From the NCBI GenBank assembly GCA_963662985.1, contig OY760067.1, positions 372,001 through 436,000 on the forward strand: 64,000 bases of DNA, given 5' to 3'. The notes under the pieces were generated by a model that was given only the letters and a program-made list of their open reading frames with translations, ran no database searches and was not told where the DNA came from. The stretch comes from G963662985 sp963662985. GTDB lineage: Bacteria > Chloroflexota > Anaerolineae > Anaerolineales > UBA11579. Below, in pieces: positions 16,608 through 25,735 of this stretch. The first letter of the stretch is position 1, and each line of letters starts with the position of its first letter. Position numbers and translations under genes: made by a program.

Positions 16608-16812
16608 ATCTTTGTCGAGCTCTACTGCGAGCAATATCAATTAGATTCTTACGAATCATTTTTTTCTTTTCAAGTCTTCTTTCTTCAGTTCTTGAAACAA
16701 AATATTTTCGCTTTTTTACTTCTCTAAGAATTCCGGCTCTGTTCACTGATCGTTTAAAGCGAGAATAAAGCTTTTGTTGTGTTTCATTGGGTTTTAATTC
16801 AACTTTTACCAA
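16606..16812 (-). CDS. rpsU: 30S ribosomal protein S21
   Basis: A 68-residue, strongly basic protein matching bS21: an N-terminal FKRSVNRAGILREVKKRKYFV segment and a basic Arg/Lys-rich tail. It binds the 30S platform near the 3' end of 16S rRNA. The start codon is TTG at 16812, with GGAGGT 7 nt upstream; no in-frame ATG gives a complete protein. It is monocistronic. Confidence 0.93.
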   Translation of the reverse strand: MVKVELKPNETQQKLYSRFKRSVNRAGILREVKKRKYFVSRTEERRLEKKKMIRKNLIDIARSRARQR

Positions 16813-17116
16813 AAATAGTACCTCCGATTTAATTCAATATAAATTCACCAAAATGATATTTTTCATTTCGTAAACATTCGCCAATCCATTAAATGAAAAG
16901 ATTTGGATGCGCCAAATCTGTAAGAATCGATCAAAAATCAATTTGATCTACTAAATAAATAATCAGCCCCCATATATTTACAACTTGATTATCTCCTTAC
17001 AAAAAACGAATGATTAAAATTTGCACTCCCCTATCCTAACATAGGTCAGAGTAACTGTCAAAAATTTTTTTAAATTTGAACTGATATTAGATAATTTTAT
17101 ATATGATTCTTAAAAT
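16813..17116. other. intergenic region upstream of rpsU
   Basis: This 300-bp AT-rich stretch has no supported ORF. It should hold the rpsU promoter and 5' UTR on the minus strand. A weak hairpin (CCTAT/ATAGG near 17030-17045) is visible; I see no other signal. Confidence 0.5.
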
Positions 17117-17144
17117 AAAAAGACGCAAATCTCATGCGTCTTTT
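17117..17144 (-). terminator. intrinsic terminator of tRNA-Pro
   Basis: AAAAGACGCA pairs with TGCGTCTTTT around a 7-nt loop. On the minus strand it is followed by a T-rich tail, 13 nt after the tRNA 3' end. Confidence 0.8.
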
Positions 17145-17155
17145 GTAAAATTTCT

Positions 17156-17230
<75 letters not shown>

Positions 17231-17666
17231 AAAGCGGTTTTTTTAAACCGGCAAGGGGTTTTTCCTGCGTTCGTGATTATAGCCTAGAAAATGTTGTTTT
17301 GCAAGCAATCGATTTTCTATAAAATTTAATATCTTGCATCTATTCTCTCTTCGAAACTATTTCCTTTTTAATAGGTTTATTAAATTGAAAGTTGAAAAAT
17401 ATAGAAAAATCAAAATAAAATACAAATTAATGGTGTTAATTAAATCCGCACATTATTGATGTTAATAGTATAATTTAGTAGACTTTGGGAAATTTTTCAC
17501 AATAACTTAAAAATATTTTCACTGTGAGGTTCCCTTTATCGACAAAGCATTTGCTATGGAGTACACTTCGATTAGAAGATTACATTTAATTAATCTTAAA
17601 AAATTTTTGAACCATGGTATGGCTACATGTTTGAATAGTCATAAATAATTTTTTTTGGAGGAAAGC
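17231..17666. other. intergenic region with the hydrogenase operon promoter
   Basis: About 430 bp without a supported ORF. A TATAAT at 17469-17474 has no clear -35 box. TTTTCACTGTGAGG (near 17516-17529) is a short inverted repeat that could bind a regulator, and AAGATTA/TAATCTT (17576-17597) can form a hairpin in the leader. None is strong enough to name a regulator. Confidence 0.4.
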
Positions 17667-18230
17667 ATGCAAAAAGCGATTTTTATTTTTATCATCGCTG
17701 AAGCAATTGCGGGGGCAATTCTTGCGATTCGCGCAAAGCGATTGCTCATTTCGGCATTATGGTTAGCAACTGTTAGTTCTATGCTTGCGATCATATTTTA
17801 CCTTTTAGGTGCGCAGCTTGTGGCAGTCCTTGAACTTAGCGTCGGCGCTGGGTTGGTGACTGTCCTTTTTGTGTTCGCTATTAGTATCTCTGGTGATGAA
17901 GCTGCATCTGGGAAACCGTTTGTTCCCTCACCACTAGCAATTGGTTTAGTGGTCGCATCCTATATCATTATCGGAGTAGTTTTATTTTCACAAAATTTAG
18001 ATATTATTCCCCAAGTTTCAAACAATATTTCAAATGTGATCTGGAAGGATCGAAGTTTGGATATCGTCGCTCAAATTGTTTTGATTTTTGCTGGTACTTT
18101 AGGGCTTTTAGGACTTTTGGCTGAAGACAAAGCTCCCCTCACAGCTTCTGAAGAAAATACAATGATTGCTCGACGAGAAGAGGATTTGGACGAAATGCGA
18201 CCTGATTATGAGATCGAGGAGGAAAATTGA
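17667..18230 (+). CDS. hydrogenase membrane subunit, NuoJ/MbhDE-like
   Basis: A 187-residue protein with about five membrane helices. The segment GAQLVAVLELSVGAGLVTVLFVFAI, with an intramembrane Glu, matches the MbhD/MrpA C-terminal and NuoJ family, which links proton paths in the membrane arm. The start at 17667 is set by GGAGGAAAGC just upstream; an earlier TTG at 17655 overlaps that site. It is the first of eleven tightly packed genes for a group 4 [NiFe] hydrogenase, and its stop overlaps the next start by one base. Confidence 0.8.
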   Translation: MQKAIFIFIIAEAIAGAILAIRAKRLLISALWLATVSSMLAIIFYLLGAQLVAVLELSVGAGLVTVLFVFAISISGDEAASGKPFVPSPLAIGLVVASYIIIGVVLFSQNLDIIPQVSNNISNVIWKDRSLDIVAQIVLIFAGTLGLLGLLAEDKAPLTASEENTMIARREEDLDEMRPDYEIEEEN

Positions 18231-18538
18231 TGTTTACGCTTACAAATATTTTAATCGTCGGTATTTTAGGAATTTTTATGGTCGGTTTCTATGCATTGTT
18301 AACCACTCGAAATATGATCAAGATCATCGTTGCTTTGCAAATTTTAGTAAAAGCAGCTATGTTGGCATTAATCACAGCAGGGTACATCAATGGAAATGTA
18401 GATGTAGTTGAAAGTATGTGCATTACTGTGATCGTTGCGGACACTGTGGTGGCAGTTTTGGGAATGGCTTTAGCAATCTTAATGAAACGAAATGTTGGGA
18501 CCTTAGACATTCGTGAAATTTCCAATCTAAAAGGATAA
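18230..18538 (+). CDS. hydrogenase membrane subunit, NuoK/MrpC-like
   Basis: A 102-residue, three-helix protein of the NuoK/MnhC/MbhG family, which carries conserved residues of the membrane proton channel. GGAGGA lies 7 nt before the ATG and the start shares a base with the previous stop (TGATG). The central segment GYINGNVDVVESMCITVIVADTVVAVLGMALAI is typical of the family. The next gene begins 3 nt later. Confidence 0.82.
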   Translation: MFTLTNILIVGILGIFMVGFYALLTTRNMIKIIVALQILVKAAMLALITAGYINGNVDVVESMCITVIVADTVVAVLGMALAILMKRNVGTLDIREISNLKG

Positions 18539-18541
18539 CTT

Positions 18542-20299
18542 ATGAATAGTGCATCCATTCTTGTTTGTTTAGTTGTATTGTTACCATGGCTTGGTGCAAT
18601 TATTGTCTGGTTAATCGGAGATAAACACTCTAAAGCCCAACACAATAGCGCAGTTGTGTTTGCTGTGGCAAATGCTGTACTCTCAATCTTTTTACTATTT
18701 TTCTCCTCTGAAGAAACGGTTATTTCCATTAATACAGGTGGCGTTTTTGGTTATTTGACCTTTGTGCCAGATGGTTTAGCAACTTTCTTAACAGCTATTG
18801 CTGCAATTATTGGTTCTTTAGCAGTATTGTTTTCAGTTGGTTATATGAAAGGTGAAAAACAACTTGGCCGTTATTACTTCTTTGTGTTGTTCTTCATTGG
18901 CACAATGGCTGGTTTGTTTTTATCTGGCAGCATTTTTTACATGTTCATTTTCTGGGAAATCACCGCTTTATGCTCCTATGCATTAATCTCATTTTATAAT
19001 GATGATCCAAATGCAGTTCGTGGTGGTATAAAAGCATTAATTATCACTCAGTTAGGTGGAATTGGTCTTTTGATTGGTGCTCTTTATACTTATGAAATGA
19101 CTGGAACCTATCAATTGAGTGTCTTGCTCGAACAAGCTGCACAATTGAATCCCGGAATTATGGCTTTTGTAGGATATGGCTTTATTGTGGCTGCTGCTGC
19201 AAAATCTGCTCAAGTACCATTGCATACTTGGCTTCCTGACGCTATGGAAGCACCAACTCCAATTTCTGCATTAATCCACGCTGCTACAATGGTGAATGCA
19301 GGAGTATATTTGTTGGCACGTTTTTACCCGGCATTTGAAAATGTACCTGGTTGGAAAATGACAGTGATGGTGATGGGCGCTTTATCTGCTTTATTTGCAG
19401 CGTTGATGGCGTTAGTTGCTACAGATTTAAAGCGTACATTAGCCTATTCTACCGTAAGTCAATTAGGGTATATGGTCTATGCAATTGGAACTGGTGCTGT
19501 TTTCGCAGGTACCTTCCACCTATTAAGCCACGCAGTTTTCAAGGCTTTGTTATTCTTGAGCGCTGGTGTTGTAATTCATGCTGTTGGTACGCGTAATATG
19601 AATGAGATGGGCGGTTTGCGTAAAAAAATGCCCTTCACTTTTGCGATGTTTGTCATCGGTGGATTTGCGTTGGCAGGTTTGCCAATTGCAAATGGCTTTT
19701 TCTCCAAAGAGTTGATCTTAGAAGAAGGTTTGGCAAATGGACCCATGTGGCTTTATGTGATTATGTTGATTGGAGCAGGTATCACTGCACTTTATACGAT
19801 TCGGATGATTTCTTTAGTATTCTTTGGTGAAGTAAAAGAAGAAAAACATTTACATTTACCAGATATCACTATGCAAATTCCACTTGGCGTTTTAGGCTTT
19901 GGTTCTTTAACCACATGGTTATTGATGGAAAAATTGAATAAGATCTTGATCGAGACTTTACCTTTCCATCATTTTGAGGAAACTCCAATTTGGGAAACTG
20001 TTTTACATATTTTAGAAGCACCTGCCACTTGGATTGCTATGACTGTTATCGCAGTTGGACTATTATTATGGATTTTACGTGATTCTTTGCAAGGATTGGT
20101 GAAAGCTTTGAATCCTGTGGTGAAATTCTTAGATGCTGGTATGGGATTTGAACATCTCAATCGTGGAGTCAGTTATTTGAGCAAAGCCAGCGGTGACGCT
20201 TTGAGAAAGACACAAACAGGTAGTTTGAGTTGGAATCTCGCTGGTGTAATGGGCGGGTTGTTATTGCTCTTACTAGTTGTATTTGTGATTGGAGCATAG
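18542..20299 (+). CDS. hydrogenase antiporter-like subunit, NuoL/MrpA type
   Basis: A 585-residue polytopic protein of the proton_antipo_M family. The first key Glu lies in FWEITALCSYALI. The discontinuous-helix Lys region reads AAKSAQVPLHTWLPDAMEAPTPISALIHAATMVNAGVYL, followed by the second Lys in DLKRTLAYSTVSQLGY. These residues carry out ion pumping in complex I and Mrp antiporters. It is one of two large antiporter-like subunits in the operon. Confidence 0.88.
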   Translation: MNSASILVCLVVLLPWLGAIIVWLIGDKHSKAQHNSAVVFAVANAVLSIFLLFFSSEETVISINTGGVFGYLTFVPDGLATFLTAIAAIIGSLAVLFSVGYMKGEKQLGRYYFFVLFFIGTMAGLFLSGSIFYMFIFWEITALCSYALISFYNDDPNAVRGGIKALIITQLGGIGLLIGALYTYEMTGTYQLSVLLEQAAQLNPGIMAFVGYGFIVAAAAKSAQVPLHTWLPDAMEAPTPISALIHAATMVNAGVYLLARFYPAFENVPGWKMTVMVMGALSALFAALMALVATDLKRTLAYSTVSQLGYMVYAIGTGAVFAGTFHLLSHAVFKALLFLSAGVVIHAVGTRNMNEMGGLRKKMPFTFAMFVIGGFALAGLPIANGFFSKELILEEGLANGPMWLYVIMLIGAGITALYTIRMISLVFFGEVKEEKHLHLPDITMQIPLGVLGFGSLTTWLLMEKLNKILIETLPFHHFEETPIWETVLHILEAPATWIAMTVIAVGLLLWILRDSLQGLVKALNPVVKFLDAGMGFEHLNRGVSYLSKASGDALRKTQTGSLSWNLAGVMGGLLLLLLVVFVIGA

Positions 20300-20301
20300 T
20301 T

Positions 20302-21816
20302 ATGCAAATTTTTAGTACTCTTCCTACTTTTGTATGGTTAGTGATTATTCCTTTAGTCGCTTCTCCATTAACTTATTTTGGTGGTCGTTGGGATAAGGAA
20401 AATCAACAAAAAGACAAATTTCCGTTGGCTCAATTAATCACAATGATCTTTTTGGTTGGCTCTGGGGTGATCTATGTACAAACTCTTCGCCTTTATTTAG
20501 TTGGACAACCAATGACTTATTATATTGGCCAACTTTATTTGAGCGTCGATGGGATCGGCTTGCTTTTGGCAGGGTTGGTAATCTTGATGGGGTTGGTGAT
20601 CGTATTCTTTTCTTCTGCTGCGATGTCAAATAATTTGGGGCAAGAAAAGTTCTATGCATCTATAAGTTTGATGATTGGTGTGATGACTGCGCTTGGGTTT
20701 GCATCAGACTTGTTCAATTTATGGATTTGGTTTGAAGGAATGGTGATTTCTTCCATCCTTTTGGTTGCTTTTTATCATGATGAACCTAATTCAATTGAAG
20801 CTGGAATCAAATATTTGGTGCAAAGTGCGGCTGGTTCTGTGTTGATCTTGCTCGGAATTGCGATTGTTTATGCAACTATGGGCACTTTGGATTTAGCTGA
20901 ATTGAAATATTTGAACACTTATACTGCTCCGATGATTTCTGCAGGAATCTTATTCTTGGTTGGTTTTGGAATCAAGGCAGCTTTTGTGCCGTTACATGCT
21001 TGGCTGCCAGATGTTTATGCTAAATCTCCAAGTGTCATCTCTGCATTAATGTCTACGGTTGTTACCGAAGCTGGTTTGATCGCAATGTTACGTGTTTTAG
21101 GTGCAATGAATAACGCTGGTGTTGCTCCTTGGGGAATTTTGTTCTTGATCATTGGTTGTGTGAATATGTTGTTTGGAAACTTGATGGCTCTTCGTCAAAC
21201 TGAAGTCAAGCGAATGTTGGCTTATTCAAGTTTAACCCATATTGGCTATATGGCAGTTGGTTTTGGAGTCACTATGATGACGACTGACATTTTAGGTGCC
21301 AGCGGTAGTTTTTTGCATATTGTGACACATGGTTTTATGAAAGGTTTAGGCTTTTTGGCAATTGGTGCAATTTTGTTTGCATTACATTTGAACCGAAAAG
21401 GCGAAAAAGCTTTGATGATGCAAGATTTGAATGGTCTTTCTAGCAAATATCCATGGTTGGCTTTATTCCTTTCTTTGGCGTTACTCTCTCTTGGCGGAAT
21501 CCCACCATTGGCAGGGTTTATGTCTAAGTGGCAAATCTTTTCAGCTGGGATGGGTGCACACATGATCATCACAGATATCGTGATTTTGTTTGCTGGGTTG
21601 AACAGTGTTTTATCTTTAGCTTATTATGCACCAATCATCAACCGTATGTACCGCAATGAAGCGAGTGAGTTGGTGAAACAAGGTGGTAAGGTGTCTTTCC
21701 GAATGATGCTACCAATGATCGTTTTAGCAGTTGGATTGCTCGTGTTGGGCTTTGCACCCAGTTTGATCTCTTCATTAACCAATGCAGCTGGTGCTGCTTT
21801 AGTACTTGGTTTATAA
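20302..21816 (+). CDS. hydrogenase antiporter-like subunit, MrpD/NuoN type
   Basis: A 504-residue polytopic protein of the same family as the previous gene, closer to MrpD/MbhH/NuoN. Visible motifs are IWFEGMVISSILLVAF, FGIKAAFVPLHAWLPDVYAKSPSVISALMSTVVTEAGLIA and the Lys of EVKRMLAYSSLTHIGY. It starts at an ATG 2 nt after the previous stop; an in-frame reading from 20230 would overlap that gene and is not needed. It should be the ion-pumping subunit next to the hydrogenase module. Confidence 0.87.
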   Translation: MQIFSTLPTFVWLVIIPLVASPLTYFGGRWDKENQQKDKFPLAQLITMIFLVGSGVIYVQTLRLYLVGQPMTYYIGQLYLSVDGIGLLLAGLVILMGLVIVFFSSAAMSNNLGQEKFYASISLMIGVMTALGFASDLFNLWIWFEGMVISSILLVAFYHDEPNSIEAGIKYLVQSAAGSVLILLGIAIVYATMGTLDLAELKYLNTYTAPMISAGILFLVGFGIKAAFVPLHAWLPDVYAKSPSVISALMSTVVTEAGLIAMLRVLGAMNNAGVAPWGILFLIIGCVNMLFGNLMALRQTEVKRMLAYSSLTHIGYMAVGFGVTMMTTDILGASGSFLHIVTHGFMKGLGFLAIGAILFALHLNRKGEKALMMQDLNGLSSKYPWLALFLSLALLSLGGIPPLAGFMSKWQIFSAGMGAHMIITDIVILFAGLNSVLSLAYYAPIINRMYRNEASELVKQGGKVSFRMMLPMIVLAVGLLVLGFAPSLISSLTNAAGAALVLGL

Positions 21817-21831
21817 GAGTAGGAGAAAGTT

Positions 21832-22155
21832 ATGTATACAATAAAACAATTATTACTTAGTCCTCCTGTGGTATTTGTAATTTATATTGGAATTGCTGGT
21901 TTGGTGATCTGGTTTGGTAAAAAACTAGCTGGACCTGCAAATCAAACAGAAGCAAAACTTGAAACTTATTCCAGTGGTGAAGCTCCTCCAACCGATGCAG
22001 CTGCACCTGGATATAAGCCTTTTTTCTTCGTTGCATTGTTCTTTGCAATTTTACACTTGGGAATTTTGGTGTTAGGTACAAGTGAATATTCTGGTGCAAC
22101 GTTGGTTTATCTTATTGGTTTGATCATTGCCTTATCCGCGATGATCTTAGGTTAG
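21832..22155 (+). CDS. hydrogenase membrane subunit, NuoA/MbhI-like
   Basis: A 107-residue protein with three membrane helices. Helix 1 is followed by KLETYSSGEAPPTDAA, which sits where NuoA has its YECG loop, so the NuoA Cys is a Ser here. Position, length and topology fit the MbhI/NuoA linker subunit that docks the hydrogenase module onto the membrane arm. GGAG precedes the ATG. Confidence 0.7.
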   Translation: MYTIKQLLLSPPVVFVIYIGIAGLVIWFGKKLAGPANQTEAKLETYSSGEAPPTDAAAPGYKPFFFVALFFAILHLGILVLGTSEYSGATLVYLIGLIIALSAMILG

Positions 22156-22168
22156 ATTGGAGCTGATT

Positions 22169-22693
22169 ATGGCAAATACTTCGAATTTGGCTCAACAAAT
22201 TATGGATGGATTGGCAAAATGGTCCCGTGTAAAGAGCCCTTGGGTGATTCACTTCAATAGTGGTTCTTGTAATGGGTGTGACATCGAATTTTTGTCTACC
22301 TTAACTCCTCGTTATGATATTGAACGATTAGGAATCCAAATCAAAGGTTCTCCACGCCATGCAGATGTTTTGGTGGTGACGGGTCCTGTTTCTCGACAAT
22401 CTCACGAACGTTTATTGCGTACATACGAACAGATGCATGAACCAAAGTTTGTGGTGGCAGCTGGTGTGTGTGCAGCAACAGGTGGTGTGTTCCGTGATAG
22501 CTATGCTGTTTTGAATGGTATTGATCGAGTGATCCCTGTGGATGCCTATATCCCGGGTTGCCCTCCTCGTCCAGAAGCAATCATCGATGGTGTCATCAAA
22601 TTGTTGGAAAGTATTGAACATCCAACAAAGAAAAGCAAAAAACAAGCTACTGTAGAAACAGTAGATGCTGAAAGCAAAGAAGGAGCAGAATAA
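22169..22693 (+). CDS. hydrogenase small subunit, NuoB/MbhJ-like
   Basis: A 174-residue protein with the Cys ligands of the proximal [4Fe-4S] cluster: SGSCNGCDIE, GVCA and IPGCPPRP. The spaced CNGC is the hydrogenase form, while complex I has adjacent CC. It passes electrons between the ferredoxin-like subunit and the NiFe site. TTGGAG lies 6 nt before the ATG at 22169. The acidic, Lys-rich C-terminal tail of about 25 residues is probably disordered. Confidence 0.92.
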   Translation: MANTSNLAQQIMDGLAKWSRVKSPWVIHFNSGSCNGCDIEFLSTLTPRYDIERLGIQIKGSPRHADVLVVTGPVSRQSHERLLRTYEQMHEPKFVVAAGVCAATGGVFRDSYAVLNGIDRVIPVDAYIPGCPPRPEAIIDGVIKLLESIEHPTKKSKKQATVETVDAESKEGAE

Positions 22694-23175
22694 TGGATTA
22701 TAAAGAACTCTATCCTGCACTCATTGAAGCTTTGCAACCATTTGTGAATGAAGTGGTGATGGATGAAACCAAACCATTGGCAAACACAAATGTAAATAAC
22801 TTTGAAGAAATTCCAGAAGTTGCAAAAGTCTTTTTGCAACATGGCTGGCGCTTGGCTTCCATCACTGGTTTAGATATGGGATTGGAAAACCCAAATATTG
22901 AAATCCTATATCACTTTGTGACCAAGGAAAAGTTGTTCAATGCCCGTGTACAAATTTCTAAGGTGGATTCATGGGTGCCTTCTTTGGACAAAGTGGTGCC
23001 TTATGCAGAACCATTTGAACGGGAATTGAGCGAAATGTTCCGCATTGAAGTGCGTGGGATCAACAATCCTGATCTACTTTATTTACCCGATTCTTGGGAC
23101 CGTAATCTCGCTCCTTTACGCAAAGATTTTGATCCTAACGATATCCAAGAAGTGAAATTAAGGAGCAAATCATGA
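22693..23175 (+). CDS. hydrogenase subunit, NuoC/MbhK-like
   Basis: A 160-residue protein of the 30-kDa complex I subunit family. The central VPSLDKVVPYAEPFERELSEMFRIEVRG motif is the family signature. It is a scaffold for the small and large subunits and binds no cofactor. Its start shares the last base of the previous stop (TAATG) and its end overlaps the next gene by 4 nt. Confidence 0.9.
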   Translation: MDYKELYPALIEALQPFVNEVVMDETKPLANTNVNNFEEIPEVAKVFLQHGWRLASITGLDMGLENPNIEILYHFVTKEKLFNARVQISKVDSWVPSLDKVVPYAEPFERELSEMFRIEVRGINNPDLLYLPDSWDRNLAPLRKDFDPNDIQEVKLRSKS

Positions 23176-24347
23176 CAAAAAGTACAAAATTTACTGTCCC
23201 GATCGGCCCACAACACCCTGCTTTGAAAGAACCAGGTCATTTTGAATTCACTGTTGATGGTGAGATCATCACAGACGCTTCTGTGCGCTTGGGTTATGCC
23301 CATCGTGGAATCGAAAAAAGTGTTGAAAACCGAAGTTGGATTCAAAACATCTATTTGATTGAACGCATTTGTGGAATCTGCTCTCACACTCATGCCACTG
23401 CTTATGTGCAAGCAGTTGAAGAGTTGGCTGGGATTGAAGCACCAATGCGTGCACAAGCAATCCGCTCGATCATTGCTGAATTGGAACGCGTGCACAGCCA
23501 TTTGTTGTGGTTGGGTGTTTCGGCTCATGAAGCAGGTTTTGACTCTTTGTTTATGTTCAGCTGGAAAGACCGTGAAGTGATCATGGACTTGTTGGAACAT
23601 ATCACTGGCAACCGCGTGAATTATTCTGCGAATTTGCTGGGTGGGGTGAAATGTGATATTACACCGGATAAAGTGCAAGCAATCCATGAAGGTCTTGATT
23701 ATTTGGATAAACGTATGGATCATTACTTCAATGTGGTGACCAAAGACGCATTGTTCTTACGACGTACAAAAGATATTAGCAAGATGACCAAAGAGCAAGC
23801 AATCAACTTGGGTGCAATGGGCCCTGTGGCTCGTGCCGCTGGTGTGGAACAAGATTTGCGCATTGACGCTCCTTATAATGGGTATAAGTTGGTGGAAGTG
23901 AACCGCGTGATCGAAACCGATGGCGACTTGGAAGCTCGCTTCTCTGTGCGTATGAAAGATATTAAAGAGGCTTTCCGTATCATTCGCGAATTGTTGAAAG
24001 TGATGCCGGAAGGTGAATTGGCTGTGCGTTTCCCGCGCAAAATCCCTGAAGGAGAAGTGGTGATTCGTCGCGAAGCTCCTCGTGGAGAAGTGGTGTATTA
24101 TGTGCGATCGACGGGTGGGATGACCCCAGATCGCGTGAAAGTGCGCACTCCAACCATTTTGAATATGACCTCTGTTGGGAAATTGGCAATTGGCCACCGT
24201 TTGGCTGATGCACCTATGATTATTATGGGGATCGACCCTTGTTTCTCTTGTAATGACCGACTGGTGCGGGTGAACCAAGACAATACATCTAAGATCTGGA
24301 CGTGGAAAGATCTGAAAGATTATCGAAAGGGACAATATGGATATTAA
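23172..24347 (+). CDS. group 4 [NiFe] hydrogenase large subunit
   Basis: A 391-residue protein of the NuoD/HycE/MbhL family that keeps all four NiFe cysteines: RICGICSHTHA near residue 70 and DPCFSCNDR near residue 360. Complex I NuoD lacks these, so this is a hydrogenase. By analogy with HycE, maturation should cut after Arg363 and remove 28 residues, which fits the protease gene at the end of the operon. It would couple H2 evolution or uptake with a low-potential carrier to ion pumping. Confidence 0.94.
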   Translation: MTKSTKFTVPIGPQHPALKEPGHFEFTVDGEIITDASVRLGYAHRGIEKSVENRSWIQNIYLIERICGICSHTHATAYVQAVEELAGIEAPMRAQAIRSIIAELERVHSHLLWLGVSAHEAGFDSLFMFSWKDREVIMDLLEHITGNRVNYSANLLGGVKCDITPDKVQAIHEGLDYLDKRMDHYFNVVTKDALFLRRTKDISKMTKEQAINLGAMGPVARAAGVEQDLRIDAPYNGYKLVEVNRVIETDGDLEARFSVRMKDIKEAFRIIRELLKVMPEGELAVRFPRKIPEGEVVIRREAPRGEVVYYVRSTGGMTPDRVKVRTPTILNMTSVGKLAIGHRLADAPMIIMGIDPCFSCNDRLVRVNQDNTSKIWTWKDLKDYRKGQYGY

Positions 24348-25257
24348 AACTATAATTGGCATTTTACTCTTCCCTAGTGGCTTATCATTGATGGTCTTGG
24401 GTCTCTATTATGCTTGGATCGATCGTAAATTCTTGGCTCATTTGCAACAACGTTTAGGGCCGCGCTGGTATCAACCGATTGCGGATATCTTCAAACTTTT
24501 GGCAAAGGAAGAAATTGTGCCAAGAGATGCAAACCCGATTATTTATCAAGCATTGCCAATCGTTGGCTTTGCGGGTACCTTGACAGCTGCTCTTTATGTG
24601 CCAGTTTTCGGTATGAAACCTCTGGCTGGTTTTGAAGGTGATCTGATTGTTGTGCTTTATATGTTGAGTATGTTGACAATGGCAATGGGCTTGGCTGGTG
24701 CAAACACCAATGACCGATTTTCTCGATTAGGTTCTACACGAGCTTTGACTCAAGTGTTTGCTTATGAAGCCCCTTTTATGCTCTCCTTGCTTGGCCCAGC
24801 TTTTTTGGCTGGCAGTTGGAACATTCAAACTATTTTGGAGTATACCAATTCTCATCCATGGATGATTTTGACTCAATTCTTAGGATTTGGTGTTGCTGTG
24901 ATTGGTTTGATGGGTAAACTTGAGTTGCCTCCATTTGACGCTCCTGAAGCTGAAACCGAGATTGTGGCTGGTGCTTTGACTGAATATTCTGGGCGTGCAA
25001 AAGCCTTATTCAACCTTGGTAAGGGGATTGAACTAGTGGTAGGTGTTACCTTGGTGGCAGCCTTCTACCTTGGCGGAATTCATGGCCCAATTGAATTCTT
25101 TTTGAAAACATTGTTGATCATTTTGGTGATCGCAATCTTCCAAGGAATTATGACTCGTTTGCGCATTGACCAAACCGTCGGTGTTTGGTGGCGTTGGGGA
25201 ATCATGTTGGTGTTGGTGCAATGGATGATTTTGTTAGTGTTCCAACACTTAATCTAG
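24337..25257 (+). CDS. hydrogenase membrane anchor, NuoH/MbhM-like
   Basis: A 306-residue polytopic protein of the NuoH family. The QRLGPRWYQPIADIFKLLAKEEIVP loop near the N-terminus and LPPFDAPEAETEIVAGALTEYSG near residue 205 are family signatures; the acidic loop forms the entrance of the quinone-like cavity in complex I. It anchors the hydrogenase module. It overlaps the large-subunit gene by 11 nt. Confidence 0.92.
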   Translation: MDIKTIIGILLFPSGLSLMVLGLYYAWIDRKFLAHLQQRLGPRWYQPIADIFKLLAKEEIVPRDANPIIYQALPIVGFAGTLTAALYVPVFGMKPLAGFEGDLIVVLYMLSMLTMAMGLAGANTNDRFSRLGSTRALTQVFAYEAPFMLSLLGPAFLAGSWNIQTILEYTNSHPWMILTQFLGFGVAVIGLMGKLELPPFDAPEAETEIVAGALTEYSGRAKALFNLGKGIELVVGVTLVAAFYLGGIHGPIEFFLKTLLIILVIAIFQGIMTRLRIDQTVGVWWRWGIMLVLVQWMILLVFQHLI

Positions 25258-25276
25258 GCAGAAAGGAATTATGATA

Positions 25277-25735
25277 ATGAAAATTAGATTTGGTACGATG
25301 TTCCTGGATGTGTTCAAAGCTTTGTTCTCTAAGCCAGTAACAATCCCCTATCCTTTCACTCGTAAACCCGCCCCTTCTGAATTCCGTGGGATTGTGGAAT
25401 GGAATGAGGAATTGTGCATTGGCTGCCAAATGTGTGACAAAGATTGTCCTTCAAATGCGATTGACTTCATTGTGTTGGACCGCAAGGAAAAACGCTTTGT
25501 GATGAATTATCGCTATGATATCTGTACATATTGTGCGCAATGTGTGGCAAGCTGCCGCCCGAAGGCTGTGTCTTTGAACGACGAAGCTTGGGAAAACGCT
25601 TCTTTGGATAAGAGCGTGTTCAATCTTTGGTATGGCTCTCCTGAAAACGTGGCTGAAGCCAAAGCATTACGGGCTAGAGAGAAAGAAGAAGCTGAAGCTG
25701 CGAAGAAAGCCAAAGCCGAGGCGGTGAATGCTTAG
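25277..25735 (+). CDS. hydrogenase ferredoxin-like subunit, NuoI/MbhN-like
   Basis: About 152 residues with two [4Fe-4S] motifs, CIGCQMCDKDCP and CTYCAQCVASCRP, which form the electron wire to the proximal cluster. The C-terminal 30 residues are a charged Ala/Glu/Lys helix. AGGA at 25264-25267 is 9 nt from the ATG at 25277 but only 3 nt from an ATG at 25271, so the later start is preferred. It probably takes electrons from soluble ferredoxin. Confidence 0.92.
   Translation: MKIRFGTMFLDVFKALFSKPVTIPYPFTRKPAPSEFRGIVEWNEELCIGCQMCDKDCPSNAIDFIVLDRKEKRFVMNYRYDICTYCAQCVASCRPKAVSLNDEAWENASLDKSVFNLWYGSPENVAEAKALRAREKEEAEAAKKAKAEAVNA

Noticed and set aside
17500..17535. Rex or CRP/FNR operator before the hydrogenase operon
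   Set aside because: TTCACAATAA and TTCACTGTGAGG are only partial matches to the respective consensus palindromes, so no regulator is named.
22169..25735. Reading the hydrogenase operon as respiratory complex I
   Set aside because: The large subunit keeps both NiFe Cys pairs, the small subunit has CNGC instead of CC, NuoE/F/G are absent, and a hydrogenase maturation protease closes the operon.
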